Source of the DNA: Xanthomonas translucens pv. cerealis
GTDB lineage: Bacteria > Pseudomonadota > Gammaproteobacteria > Xanthomonadales > Xanthomonadaceae
Assembly (NCBI RefSeq): GCF_006838285.1
Contig: NZ_CP038228.1
Coordinates: 2,976,001-3,040,000 of the forward strand
Length of the DNA: 64,000 nt
Direction of reading: 5' to 3'
In this document: positions 25,851-34,319 of the stretch, piece by piece
How positions within the stretch are numbered: position 1 is the stretch's first letter
Layout of the letters: every line of letters starts with the position of its first letter
Notes under the pieces: generated by a model
What the model was told of the DNA's origin: nothing
The model's input: the letters and a program-made list of their open reading frames with translations, nothing else
Database searches by the model: none
Program-made: the position numbers and the translations under genes

Positions 25851-26330
25851 TCTGCCACCGGCGCCGGTCACTACCATGGTCTTGGTCGACTTGAACGGTG
25901 CTCTCCTTCATCTGCCGGCAGGCGCAAGCGTCTGCCACCGGCGCCGGTCACTACCATGGTCTTGGTCGACTTGAACGGTGCTCTCCTTCATCTGCCGGCA
26001 GGCGCAAGCGTCTGCCACCGGCGCCGGTCACTACCATGGTCTTGGTCGACTTGAACGGTGCTCTCCTTCATCTGCCGGCAGGCGCAAGCGTCTGCCATCG
26101 GCGCCGGTCACTACCGTGGTCTTGGTCGACTTGAACGGTGCTCTCCTTCATCTGCCGGCAGGCGCAAGCGTCTGCCATCGGCTCCGGCTGCTACCGTGGT
26201 CTTGGTCGACTTGAACGGTGCTCTCCTTCATCTGCTGGCAAGCGCAAGCGTCTGCCATCGGCTCCGGCTGCTACCGTGGTCTTGGTCGATTTGAACGGCG
26301 CTAGGCTTCATCTATGGGCCAGCGCGACCC
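25851..26330. repeat. 80-bp tandem repeat (minisatellite), about six copies
   Basis: Units begin at 25851, 25931, 26011, 26091, 26171 and 26251, each starting TCTGCCACCGGCGCCGGTCA or TCTGCCATCGGC. The first three are identical over 80 bases, copies four and five differ by a few bases, and the sixth decays after about 45 bases. The array lies just upstream of lgt, in its likely promoter region, and no spacer sequence separates the units, so it is not a CRISPR array. Confidence 0.95.
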
Positions 26331-26360
26331 GCATCGCAGCGCGTCATGCCGCGGCGGCGC

Positions 26361-26852
26361 TCAATCCAGCAGTTGCGGCATGTTCGGCAATTCATCGGAC
26401 TCGGCCTGGCCTGGCTGCGCAGGGAAATGCGTGACCAGCAAGGCCGACACCGCCGCCACTCCGGCGATCACCGCCTGCTCGGGCTGGCCGGCACGCATGT
26501 CGCGCTCGATCAGCGCGCAGACGTCGCGCCATTGCGCTTCGTCCACACGCCCGCGCAGGCCGCGGTCGGCCACGATCTCGATCCGATGGTCGGCCAGCAG
26601 CAGGTAGATCAGAACGCCGTTGTTGGCCTCGGTGTCCCAGGCGCGCAACTGCGCGAAGGCCTGTTCGGCGCGCGTGCGCGGCGCCATGCCGCGCAGCAGC
26701 GCCGCCGGCGCCAGCGCCGATTCGACCGCGAACATCACCTGGCCGCGGTGCAGCCGTTCGCCGTCGGCGATCGCCGCGCCGATGCGCTCCAGGCTGGTGT
26801 TGGGGAACAGCCTGCGCGCTGCCGGCGCGCACAGATGACGGAGCAGCCGCAT
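26361..26852 (-). CDS. TPM domain protein, short form
   Basis: A 163-residue protein with one TPM (DUF477-type) domain. LFPNTSLERIGAAIADGERL, the later LRAWDTEANNGVLIYLLLAD and IEIVADRGLRGRVDEAQW are the family hallmarks. No signal peptide is obvious; a weakly hydrophobic stretch lies near residue 140. The start ATG overlaps the stop of the long TPM gene by one base (TGATG). It is the last gene of a lemA-TPM-TPM set found together in many proteobacteria; the role is unknown, probably envelope-related. Confidence 0.85.
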   Translation of the reverse strand: MRLLRHLCAPAARRLFPNTSLERIGAAIADGERLHRGQVMFAVESALAPAALLRGMAPRTRAEQAFAQLRAWDTEANNGVLIYLLLADHRIEIVADRGLRGRVDEAQWRDVCALIERDMRAGQPEQAVIAGVAAVSALLVTHFPAQPGQAESDELPNMPQLLD

Positions 26853-27808
26853 CACCAACTCCCGGAGGCGCCACCGCCTCCCGAACTGCCGCCGCCACCG
26901 CCCCAACCGCCGTCTCCACCGCCGCCGAAGCCACCACCACCACCACCGAAGCCGCCGAAGCCGCCACCGAAACCGCCGCCGCCCCAGCCGCCTCCCCCCC
27001 AACCACCGCCACCGGCGGAGCGGCCGGGAGAGACGCCCGACAGCAGTCCCAGCACCAACCCGATCGCGCCGGTCAGCGCGGCGACGAACAGCGACAGACT
27101 CAGCAACAGGCCCACGCCGCCGCCGGCGAGTGCCGCCAGCACCCCGCGCAGCGGCCGCGGCGCGCGTGCAAACAGCAGTTGCGCGACGAAGGCGGCGAAC
27201 AGGCCGGCGAAGAAGCCCAACGGCAGCTTGCCGTTGGACCGCGAGTCGGACGCATGCGTGCTCACCGGCGCCGGCAGCTGCTCGCCGTCGATCAGCTTGA
27301 CCAGCATCGCCGTGGCCTCGGCGATGCCTCCGCTGTAGTCGCCGGCGCGGAACCGCGGTGCCAGGTACTCCTGGATGATGCGGTTGGCGGTGGCGTCGGG
27401 AATCGCCCCTTCCAGGCCATAGCCGGGCTGGATGCGCACGCGCCGGTCGTCCTTGGCCACCACCAGCAACACGCCGTCGTCCACGCCCTTGCGGCCGATC
27501 TTCCACGTGTCGAACACTCGCTGGGTGTACTGCTCGATCGTCTCCGGCGCGGTGCTGGCGACCACCAGCACCTGCAGCTGGCTGCCCTTGCGTTGTTGCA
27601 GTTGCACCGCCTGCTGCTCCAGCGCGAGGCGCTGGGTCGGCTGCAGGGTGCCGGTGGTATCGACCACCGGCGTGTCCAACGGCGGGATCGGCGCCTCGCT
27701 GCTGGCCTGCGCCCAGGCCAGCAGCGGCAGCAGCGCCAGCAGCAGCGCTCCGATCCAGGCACGCCGGCCGCGGCGCGCAGGGCGCTGGCGGGTGATCGCA
27801 TCACGCAT
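26852..27808 (-). CDS. TPM domain membrane protein with glycine-rich tail (YgcG-like)
   Basis: A 318-residue protein with a signal peptide ending near AWAQA, a periplasmic TPM domain (VVDTTGTLQPTQRLALE to about residue 180), two or more membrane helices (about 200-265) and an extremely Gly/Trp/Phe-rich C-terminal tail of about 45 residues. The YgcG-type domain order matches. I chose the ATG at 27808 because AGGAG lies before it. The low-complexity tail probably faces the cytoplasm or periplasm as a flexible segment; its function is unknown. Confidence 0.88.
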   Translation of the reverse strand: MRDAITRQRPARRGRRAWIGALLLALLPLLAWAQASSEAPIPPLDTPVVDTTGTLQPTQRLALEQQAVQLQQRKGSQLQVLVVASTAPETIEQYTQRVFDTWKIGRKGVDDGVLLVVAKDDRRVRIQPGYGLEGAIPDATANRIIQEYLAPRFRAGDYSGGIAEATAMLVKLIDGEQLPAPVSTHASDSRSNGKLPLGFFAGLFAAFVAQLLFARAPRPLRGVLAALAGGGVGLLLSLSLFVAALTGAIGLVLGLLSGVSPGRSAGGGGWGGGGWGGGGFGGGFGGFGGGGGGFGGGGDGGWGGGGGSSGGGGASGSW

Positions 27809-27910
27809 TGCAGACTCCTGCCGACGCAATCGCGCGGCGGCATCGAAGGGAAGAAAGCACAGAGGCGGCGCGCCAGCGGTGGCAGCATGCCGCCGCGTGG
27901 CGCGCGACGC

Positions 27911-28534
27911 TTACTGGGCCGGCGCCGGCTGCGGCTTGGGCGGCGCCGGCTGGCCACCGAAATTCACCGCCGGCGCCTCGGAGATCTGCGCCTCGTTGGC
28001 TACGGAGAAATTCGGCTTTTCCTTGTAGCCGAAGATCTTCGAGGTGATCACCTGCGGGAACGAGCGGATGTAGGTGTTGTAGTCCTGCACCGCCTGGATG
28101 TAGCGGCCGCGGGCCACGGTGATGCGGTTCTCGGTGCCTTCCAGCTGCGCCTGCAGGTCGCGAAACGACTGGTCGGACTTGAGGTTGGGATAGTTCTCGG
28201 TGACCACCAGCAACCGCGACAGCGCGCTGGACAGCTGGCCCTGCGCCTGCTGGAACTGCTGCAATGAGGCCGCATCATCGGCGTTGACCTGGACCTGGCC
28301 GACCCGCGCACGCGCATTGGTCACGTCGGTCAGCACTTGCCGCTCCTGGTCGGCATAGCCCTTGACCGTATTGACCAGGTTCGGGATCAGGTCGGCGCGG
28401 CGCTTGTACTGGTTCAGGACCTCGGACCAGCCGGCCTTGACCGCCTCGTCCTTCTGCTGGATCGCGTTGTAGCCGCAACCGGACAACAGCACCGCGACGG
28501 CGGCGAGCAACAACGAGCGGGACAACAGGCGCAT
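27911..28534 (-). CDS. lemA: LemA family lipoprotein
   Basis: A 207-residue protein with a signal peptide and lipobox (VLLSGC), so it is lipid-anchored. The LemA helical domain is clear: YNAIQQKDEAVKAGWSEVLN, YKRRADLIPNLVNTVKGYA and the VARGRYIQAVQDYN helix. LemA proteins are often coded with TPM-domain proteins, as here. Their molecular task is not established. A Pro-rich tail follows the domain. The start at 28534 is supported by the signal peptide. Confidence 0.92.
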   Translation of the reverse strand: MRLLSRSLLLAAVAVLLSGCGYNAIQQKDEAVKAGWSEVLNQYKRRADLIPNLVNTVKGYADQERQVLTDVTNARARVGQVQVNADDAASLQQFQQAQGQLSSALSRLLVVTENYPNLKSDQSFRDLQAQLEGTENRITVARGRYIQAVQDYNTYIRSFPQVITSKIFGYKEKPNFSVANEAQISEAPAVNFGGQPAPPKPQPAPAQ

Positions 28535-28610
28535 GGCGCTCTCCGGGGTAAAGACAGGGCGCAGCTTGCCACGCCCCCCGTGAAAACGCAGCCGCGAAGC
28601 GGTCAGCCGT

Positions 28611-29360
28611 TCACCACTGGCCGGCACCGGGCACGTGGTGCGCAGCGGCACGGCGGCGCATCAGCAGGTTCAGCCACTCCACCAGCACCGAGAAGCCCAT
28701 CGCCGTGTAGATGTAGGGCTTGGGCACGTGCACGTCCAGGCCGTCCAGGATCAGCACCACGCCGATCATCAGGATGAACGCCAGCGCCAGCATCTTCACC
28801 GTCGGGTTGGCGTCAATGAAGCGGCCCAGCGGGTTGGCCGCCAGCAGCATCACCGCCACCGCCAGCAGCACCGCCGCCACCATCACCGGGATGTGCTGGG
28901 CCATGCCGACCGCGGTGATCACCGAATCCAGCGAGAACACGATGTCGATCACCGCGATCTGCGCGATCACCATCCAGAACACGCCCGAGGCCTTGCTGGT
29001 GGTCGGATCGGCGTCTTCGCCGCCGGTGATCATCTCGCGGATCTCCATCGTGCCCTTTACCAGCAGGAACACGCCGCCGACGATCAGCACCAGGTCGCGC
29101 ACCGAGATGCCCATGCCGGCGACGCTGAACAGCTCGCCCTGCATCCGCGCCAGGAACGCCAGCGACACCAGCAGCGCAATACGGGTCAGACACGCCACCG
29201 CGATGCCGAACTTGCGCGCCGCCGGGCGTTGCGCCTCGGGCAGCTTGCCCACCGCGATGGAGATGAACACCAGGTTGTCGATGCCCAGCACGATTTCCAA
29301 CGCGCTCAGCGTCAGCAGCGTCAGCCAGGTGTTGGGATCGGCGAGAAACTCGAAAGCCAT
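28611..29360 (-). CDS. TerC-family integral membrane protein
   Basis: A 249-residue inner-membrane protein with seven to eight hydrophobic segments. The signature ALEIVLGIDNLVFISI and the later VIDIVFSLDSVITAVG carry the conserved acidic residues of the TerC family, members of which export manganese or act in metal loading of exoenzymes. There is no yybP-ykoY riboswitch that I can see in the 40 bases before it. It and dgkA are on the same strand with a 41-base gap. Confidence 0.9.
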   Translation of the reverse strand: MAFEFLADPNTWLTLLTLSALEIVLGIDNLVFISIAVGKLPEAQRPAARKFGIAVACLTRIALLVSLAFLARMQGELFSVAGMGISVRDLVLIVGGVFLLVKGTMEIREMITGGEDADPTTSKASGVFWMVIAQIAVIDIVFSLDSVITAVGMAQHIPVMVAAVLLAVAVMLLAANPLGRFIDANPTVKMLALAFILMIGVVLILDGLDVHVPKPYIYTAMGFSVLVEWLNLLMRRRAAAHHVPGAGQW

Positions 29361-29401
29361 GGGGTCGAATCCTTATAACGGTAAATAAAGACAGGCGCAC
29401 G

Positions 29402-29782
29402 TCACAGCAGGCGCGGCAGCAGGATCAGCCCCCAGCACAGCACGACATTGGCCAGCATCAGCAACACCGCGGCCGAGCCCATGTCCTTGGCGCGGCCGGC
29501 CAGTTCGTGGTGCTCGGGCCCGTAGCGCTCGATCACCGCCTCGATCGCGGAATTGAGCAACTCCACTGCCAGCACCAGCAGCAGCGAGCCGATCATCAGC
29601 GCCTGCTGTACCGGTCCCTGCCCCAGCCACAGCGCCAGCGGCGCCAGCAACACGAACAGACACACCTCCAGCCGGAACGAAGACTCGTGCAGCCAGGCCG
29701 CGCGCAGCCCCTGGTAGGACCAGCGCAGCGCCATCAGCATCCGGCGCGGCCCGCGCGGCAGGTGCCCGAATTGGTCGGCCAT
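29402..29782 (-). CDS. dgkA: Diacylglycerol kinase DgkA
   Basis: A small trimeric inner-membrane kinase that phosphorylates diacylglycerol back to phosphatidic acid, recycling the by-product of membrane-derived glycan or LPS modification. The 126-residue protein has three membrane segments, the ELLNSAIEAVIER motif and the KDMGSAAVLL signature with the catalytic/metal acidic residues. It lies upstream of the TerC-like gene on the same strand. Confidence 0.93.
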   Translation of the reverse strand: MADQFGHLPRGPRRMLMALRWSYQGLRAAWLHESSFRLEVCLFVLLAPLALWLGQGPVQQALMIGSLLLVLAVELLNSAIEAVIERYGPEHHELAGRAKDMGSAAVLLMLANVVLCWGLILLPRLL

Positions 29783-29984
29783 GGATCAAGCCCGACCTGC
29801 GGTACGGAAACGCGACGGCGACGGCCGGAAGGGAACGGTCATGGGCGATGGCAAAGCGGGGTAGGCGCCAATTTTGCCACAAGCCCCCGTTCGCCGCCGA
29901 GCCAGGCCGCCGCCGGCAACGGATTTGCCTGCGGCGCGGTGCCTGCGGCACCATCGAAGCTCGATCGTCGTTTGGAGCTGCTTC

Positions 29985-30686
29985 ATGTCCCGTTCGCCGT
30001 TACGCGCCGCGCTGCTCGCCACCTGCATATTCCTGCTGGGCCTGCATTCGGCCCTGGCGATTGCCGCCGCACCGAAGATCCCCGAACAAGTCTCCAGTCC
30101 TGACTGGGAACAGGACATGCAGCGCTTCGCTCAGGCCGACGCCGCGCATCCGCCCAAGCATGGCGGCGTGCTGTTCGTCGGCAGTTCCTCGATCCGCTTG
30201 TGGACCTCGCTGGCCAGCGATTTCCCGGGTGTGGACACGCTCAACCGCGGCTTCGGCGGCTCGGAGATCCGCGACAGCACCTGGTACGCCGACCGCATCG
30301 TGGTGCCGTACCGGCCGCGCCTGATCGTGTTCTACGCCGGCGACAACGACCTCAACAGCGGCCGCAGCCCGCAGCAGTTGCGCGAAGACTTCCTGGTCTT
30401 CGTGGCGCGGGTGCGCCGCGACCTGCCCGCTACCCGCATCGCCTACCTCTCGATCAAACCCAGTCCGGCGCGCGCGGCGCTGCTGCCGCAGGTGGCCGAC
30501 GCCAATGCGCTGATCCACAAGGCGGCCGCAGGGCTGAAGCGGGTGGACTTCATCGACGTGTACACGCCGATGCTTGGCGCCGACGGGCAACCGCGCGGCG
30601 AACTGTTCGGCCCGGACCGTCTGCACATGAACCCCGCCGGCTATGCGCTGTGGCGCGACATCGTGCGGCCGTACCTGACGCGCTGA
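29985..30686 (+). CDS. SGNH/GDSL-like esterase, exported
   Basis: A 233-residue protein with a signal peptide (cleavage near ALAIAAAP) and an SGNH hydrolase domain. Block I is FVGSSSIRLW (nucleophile serine), block III is FYAGDNDL and block V is DRLHMNPAGYALW (Asp-His pair), so all catalytic residues are present. It probably removes acyl or acetyl groups in the periplasm; the substrate is unknown. A GGAG ribosome site is found before the chosen ATG. It is convergent with the sensor kinase gene. Confidence 0.87.
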   Translation: MSRSPLRAALLATCIFLLGLHSALAIAAAPKIPEQVSSPDWEQDMQRFAQADAAHPPKHGGVLFVGSSSIRLWTSLASDFPGVDTLNRGFGGSEIRDSTWYADRIVVPYRPRLIVFYAGDNDLNSGRSPQQLREDFLVFVARVRRDLPATRIAYLSIKPSPARAALLPQVADANALIHKAAAGLKRVDFIDVYTPMLGADGQPRGELFGPDRLHMNPAGYALWRDIVRPYLTR

Positions 30687-30732
30687 GCACGCCCGCCGTT
30701 TCAGGCGATGCGGCTTCAGGCGATCCGGCCGT

Positions 30733-32013
30733 TCACTTGACCGGGTCGAAGCGCACGGTGGCGGTGGTGCCGCCGCCTTGTGCGCTTTCCAGCCCGATCC
30801 GCCAGCCAAAGCGCTCGCACAGCCGGCGCACGATCGACAGGCCCAGCCCGGTGCCCTGCGGGCGGTCCGGTTCGGCGCGGAAGAACGGCTCGAACGCGCG
30901 CTGCAGCGCTTCGCTGGACATGCCGATGCCGGTATCGCGGATGCTGATGCGGTCGCTGCCGACCTCGACCTCGATGCTGCCCGCGTCGGTATAGCTGCAA
31001 GCGTTGCGCAGCAGGTTGCTGACCACCACATGCAGCACCCGCGGCGGCGCATGCAGGCGCGTGGCGGCGACGACGCTGACGCGCAGCGTCACCGGTTTGC
31101 CGGCCAGCAGTTCGCGCGCGTTCTCGGCCTCGTACTCGACCACGTCGGCGACCTCGAAGGTCTCGCTCTGCGGCACCACGTCTGCCTCGCGCGCCAAGAT
31201 CAGGAACGCGTCGATCACCGCTTCCATGTCGCGGCCGGCGCGCTGGATGCGCTGCAGGCTGCGGCTCAGCCGCGGCGACAGGTCCGGATCGGTCATGGCG
31301 ATGTCACTGGCGACGCGGATCACGGTCAGCGGCGTGCGCAGCTCATGGCTGGCGTCGCGGGTGAAGTTGCGCTCGCGCGAGACGTGATCGGTGACGCGCA
31401 GGGCCAGTGAGTGCAAGGCCGCGGCCAGTTGCCGCGATTCGCCCTGCACGTCGGCCGGCAGGTTTTCCGGCGCCAGATCGGCGGTGGACGGATGCCGCGG
31501 GTCCCATTGCGAGACGCGCCGCGCCAGCCAGTTCACCGGCGACAGCAGGCGCCGCGAGGCGTGGTGGGTCAGCCATCCCACCACCACCACCGCGATCAGG
31601 GTCAGCAGCGCCGGCACGATGCCGAACCAGAACGCCAGGCGCTGCGCCTGCGCGCGCAGGAACACCAGGTACAGGCGCCCGGCCTTGGTCTCGTCGACCA
31701 GCACCATTTCGCCGCCGGGGCGGTTCTCGTGCAGGCCAGGCTCAAGGCCGCGCAACTCCGCTGGCACCGCCGCATCCGATTGCCCGGCCGGCACCAGATA
31801 ACCGCGCAAGGTGTGGCTGTTGGGCGGCGGCTGCGCCGGCGACTGCGCGTGCAGGCGCCAGTAGTGCGCCGCTTCCTCGCGCATCACCGATCCGACCAGC
31901 GAGTGCTGCACGACCGCCACGACCAGGTAGCTGCCCAATGCAACGATGCAGGCCGCGAACAGGATCCGGGCGATCAAGGCAAGGCGGATTTTGCGCGGCA
32001 GACCGTGCGGCAT
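30733..32013 (-). CDS. Sensor histidine kinase (two-component)
   Basis: A 426-residue inner-membrane kinase. Two membrane helices (about 13-38 and 125-147) enclose a short periplasmic sensor of about 85 residues. A HAMP-like linker precedes the HisKA dimerisation box SHELRTPLTVI with the phosphorylated histidine at 223. The ATPase has the N-box NLLRNACSYTDAG and the GTGLGLSIV loop. It follows its response regulator by 107 bases on the same strand. The signal it senses is unknown. Confidence 0.92.
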   Translation of the reverse strand: MPHGLPRKIRLALIARILFAACIVALGSYLVVAVVQHSLVGSVMREEAAHYWRLHAQSPAQPPPNSHTLRGYLVPAGQSDAAVPAELRGLEPGLHENRPGGEMVLVDETKAGRLYLVFLRAQAQRLAFWFGIVPALLTLIAVVVVGWLTHHASRRLLSPVNWLARRVSQWDPRHPSTADLAPENLPADVQGESRQLAAALHSLALRVTDHVSRERNFTRDASHELRTPLTVIRVASDIAMTDPDLSPRLSRSLQRIQRAGRDMEAVIDAFLILAREADVVPQSETFEVADVVEYEAENARELLAGKPVTLRVSVVAATRLHAPPRVLHVVVSNLLRNACSYTDAGSIEVEVGSDRISIRDTGIGMSSEALQRAFEPFFRAEPDRPQGTGLGLSIVRRLCERFGWRIGLESAQGGGTTATVRFDPVK

Positions 32014-32120
32014 TAAAGCTTCCGTTTCTTTTTGCCACGATTATAGAAGGGCGGATCGTAAATCCGCCGTGCAAGCAGACTCCGTTTCCGGGGCCTGCTG
32101 GGCACGAACGCGAGTACCGC

Positions 32121-32834
32121 TCAGCTCATCGGCTGGGCGATGTCGGCGATGCGGTAACCGGCGCTCTGCACGGTGTGCAGCAACGGCCGGTCGAACGGCT
32201 TGTCGATGATCTTGCGCAGGTTGTAAAGATGGCTGCGCAGCGTGTCCGAGTCGGGCAGGCCATTGCCCCAGATCTCGCGCTCGATCTCCTGGCGGGTAAC
32301 CACCCGCGGCGACTCGCGCATCAGGATGGTCAGCAGGCGCAGGCCGATCGGCGACAGCTGCAGTTCGGTGCCGGCGCGGGTCGCACGCATGCTCACCGGG
32401 TCCAGCACCAGGTCGGCCACTTTCAGCACTTCCGAGCCCACCTGGCGGCGCTCGCGGCGGATCAGCGCACGCAGCCGCGCTTCCAGTTCCTGGATCGCGA
32501 ACGGCTTGGTCAGGTAGTCGTCGGCGCCGAAGCCAAGCCCGGTGAGCTTGTCGTCAAGCGTGTCGCGCGCGGTCAGCATCAGCACCGGCGTGGACTTGCG
32601 CGCGTCGTTGCGCAGACGGCGGCATACCTCGATGCCGTCCAGGCGTGGCAGCATCAGGTCCAGCACCACCACGTCGTAGCTGTTCTCCGCGGCCAGACGG
32701 TAGCCGTCCAGGCCATCGCAGGCGTAATCCACTTCGAATCCGCGGCCTTCCAGATATTCACCGATCATCTCGGAGATGTTGCGGTTGTCCTCGACGACCA
32801 GAACGAGTCCGGAGGTTTCCTTGGTCTGACGCAT
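32121..32834 (-). CDS. OmpR/PhoB-family response regulator
   Basis: A 237-residue transcription factor. The receiver domain has the acidic pocket (VEDN at about 14-17), the phospho-acceptor aspartate at 59 (VVLDLMLPRLDG) and the conserved lysine in LTKPF. A winged-helix DNA-binding domain covers about 135-232 (LSPIGLRLLTILMRESPRVV and LRSHLYNLRKIID). It is transcribed ahead of the sensor kinase gene and forms a two-component pair with it. The regulon cannot be told from this window. Confidence 0.93.
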   Translation of the reverse strand: MRQTKETSGLVLVVEDNRNISEMIGEYLEGRGFEVDYACDGLDGYRLAAENSYDVVVLDLMLPRLDGIEVCRRLRNDARKSTPVLMLTARDTLDDKLTGLGFGADDYLTKPFAIQELEARLRALIRRERRQVGSEVLKVADLVLDPVSMRATRAGTELQLSPIGLRLLTILMRESPRVVTRQEIEREIWGNGLPDSDTLRSHLYNLRKIIDKPFDRPLLHTVQSAGYRIADIAQPMS

Positions 32835-32925
32835 AGAGCTTCCTCAGTCTTCAGCTTTGTGAAACATGCCGGAAGCCCGGTGGTGATCGCGTGAAGAATG
32901 CTTCATATGCATGACCAGCGCAAAA

Positions 32926-33591
32926 TCAGCCGCCGATCAAGGGCTTGAGCTTGGGCCACACATTCTCCAGCAGCTTCGGCTGGCCGGCGGCGGTGGGATG
33001 CAGGCCGTCGTCCTGCATCAGCGCCGGGTTCAGCGCCACGCCCTCCAGCAGGAACGGCAGCAGCCCGGTCTGGTACTGCCTGGCCAGGTCGGCGTAGACC
33101 GCGCGCAGCCGCTGCCGGTACGCCGGCCCGTAGTTCGGTGGCACGTCGATCCCCAGCAACAGCACCTTCGCGCCGGCATCACGGCTGAGCACGATCATCT
33201 TCTCCAGATTGCCGCGCAGTTCCGCCGGGGTCAGCCCGCGCAGCGCGTCGTTGCCGCCGAGTTCGATCACCACCACCGCCGGGTGGTGTTTCTGCAGCAG
33301 CGCCGGCAGCCGGGTCAGCGCGCCAGAAGAGGTCTCGCCGCTGATGCTGGCGTTGACGACCGCCGGTGGCGCCTGCATCTGTTGTTGCAGGCGGCGCTCC
33401 AGCAGCGCCACCCAGCCAGACTGGAGCGGAATGTTGTGCGCAGCGCTGAGGCTGTCGCCGACTACCAGCACCGGCCCCGCCGCACCTTTGGCACAGGCGA
33501 TGGCGGGCAGCAGCAGACACCATGCCAGACAGGCCAAGAGCCAGGCGCTGCGCGTCCAGGCAGGCGTTCCTTTCGTATCGTTGCCACGCAT
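32926..33591 (-). CDS. Arylesterase / acyl-CoA thioesterase I-like (TesA family)
   Basis: A 221-residue periplasmic GDSL hydrolase with a signal peptide (LLACLAWCLLLPAIACA). The nucleophile is in VVGDSLSAAH (serine about residue 47), GGNDALRG is block III and DGLHPTAAGQ is the Asp-His block. TesA-type enzymes have esterase, thioesterase and lysophospholipase activity. It is divergent from an ABC transporter pair, an arrangement common for tesA homologues in proteobacteria. Confidence 0.9.
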   Translation of the reverse strand: MRGNDTKGTPAWTRSAWLLACLAWCLLLPAIACAKGAAGPVLVVGDSLSAAHNIPLQSGWVALLERRLQQQMQAPPAVVNASISGETSSGALTRLPALLQKHHPAVVVIELGGNDALRGLTPAELRGNLEKMIVLSRDAGAKVLLLGIDVPPNYGPAYRQRLRAVYADLARQYQTGLLPFLLEGVALNPALMQDDGLHPTAAGQPKLLENVWPKLKPLIGG

Positions 33592-34319
33592 CCGGAGATT
33601 TCCTCATCGACAGTCTGGCCCCCACTCCCCGCACCGGCATCGCGATCGACGTACGCGATGTCGGCAAATCCGTCAGCGGACCGGAGGGTACGGTCCACAT
33701 TCTCGATAAGGTCGGATTGACCATCGGTGAAGGCGACAGCGTCGCCATCGTCGGCGCCTCCGGCTCCGGCAAGACCACCCTGCTCGGCCTGCTCGCCGGG
33801 CTGGACCTGCCCACGCGCGGCGAGATCGTGCTCGCCGGGCAATCGCTCAACGCGCTGGACGAGGAGGCGCGCGCCGCCTTGCGCGCGCGCGCGGTCGGTT
33901 TCGTGTTCCAGAGCTTCCATCTGCTGCCGTCGCTGACCGCCGCCGAAAACATTGCGCTGCCGCTGGAACTGGCTGGGCGCGAGGATCCGGCGCGGGTGCG
34001 CGAAGTGCTGGAGGCGGTCGGCCTGACCGCGCGGGCGCGGCACTACCCGCGGCAGCTGTCCGGCGGCGAGCAGCAGCGCGTGGCGCTGGCGCGCGCGTTC
34101 GTGGCGCGGCCACGCATCCTGTTCGCCGACGAACCCACCGGCAGCCTCGACCAGGCCACCGGGCAACAGATCAGCGACCTGCTGTTCGCGCTCAACGCCG
34201 GTAGCGACACCACCCTGGTGCTGGTCACCCACGACCTGCGCCTGGCGCAGCGTTGCGAACGCCGCTACCGGCTCGACCGCGGGCGCCTGCGCCATGCCGA
34301 AGCGGTGGCCGACGCATGA
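33522..34319 (+). CDS. ABC transporter ATP-binding protein (YbbA/LolD-like)
   Basis: An ATPase of the MacB/LolD class for an FtsX-type permease. Walker A is GASGSGKTT, the signature is LSGGEQQRVALARAF, and Walker B is ILFADEPTGSLD, followed by the H-loop VLVTHDL. The homologous part begins near IAIDVRDVGKSV (about 33640). The only in-frame ATG is at 33522, overlapping the divergent esterase gene by 70 bases; no GTG or TTG lies closer, so the true start is uncertain. It overlaps the permease start by four bases. Confidence 0.85.
   Translation: MPDRPRARRCASRQAFLSYRCHASGDFLIDSLAPTPRTGIAIDVRDVGKSVSGPEGTVHILDKVGLTIGEGDSVAIVGASGSGKTTLLGLLAGLDLPTRGEIVLAGQSLNALDEEARAALRARAVGFVFQSFHLLPSLTAAENIALPLELAGREDPARVREVLEAVGLTARARHYPRQLSGGEQQRVALARAFVARPRILFADEPTGSLDQATGQQISDLLFALNAGSDTTLVLVTHDLRLAQRCERRYRLDRGRLRHAEAVADA

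Noticed and set aside
25851..26330. CRISPR array
   Set aside because: The units are directly adjacent, with no unique spacers, and 80 bases is too long for a CRISPR repeat. No cas genes are near.
25898..26434. Overlapping 78-residue frames across the 80-bp repeats
   Set aside because: They arise because the repeat has few stop codons on the plus strand. Every unit restarts the same frame series, and there is no ribosome site or family match.
26346..27338. A plus-strand proline-rich protein (runs of PPP and KPP)
   Set aside because: It is antisense to the glycine-rich tail of the TPM-domain protein; GGN codons read backwards give proline codons.
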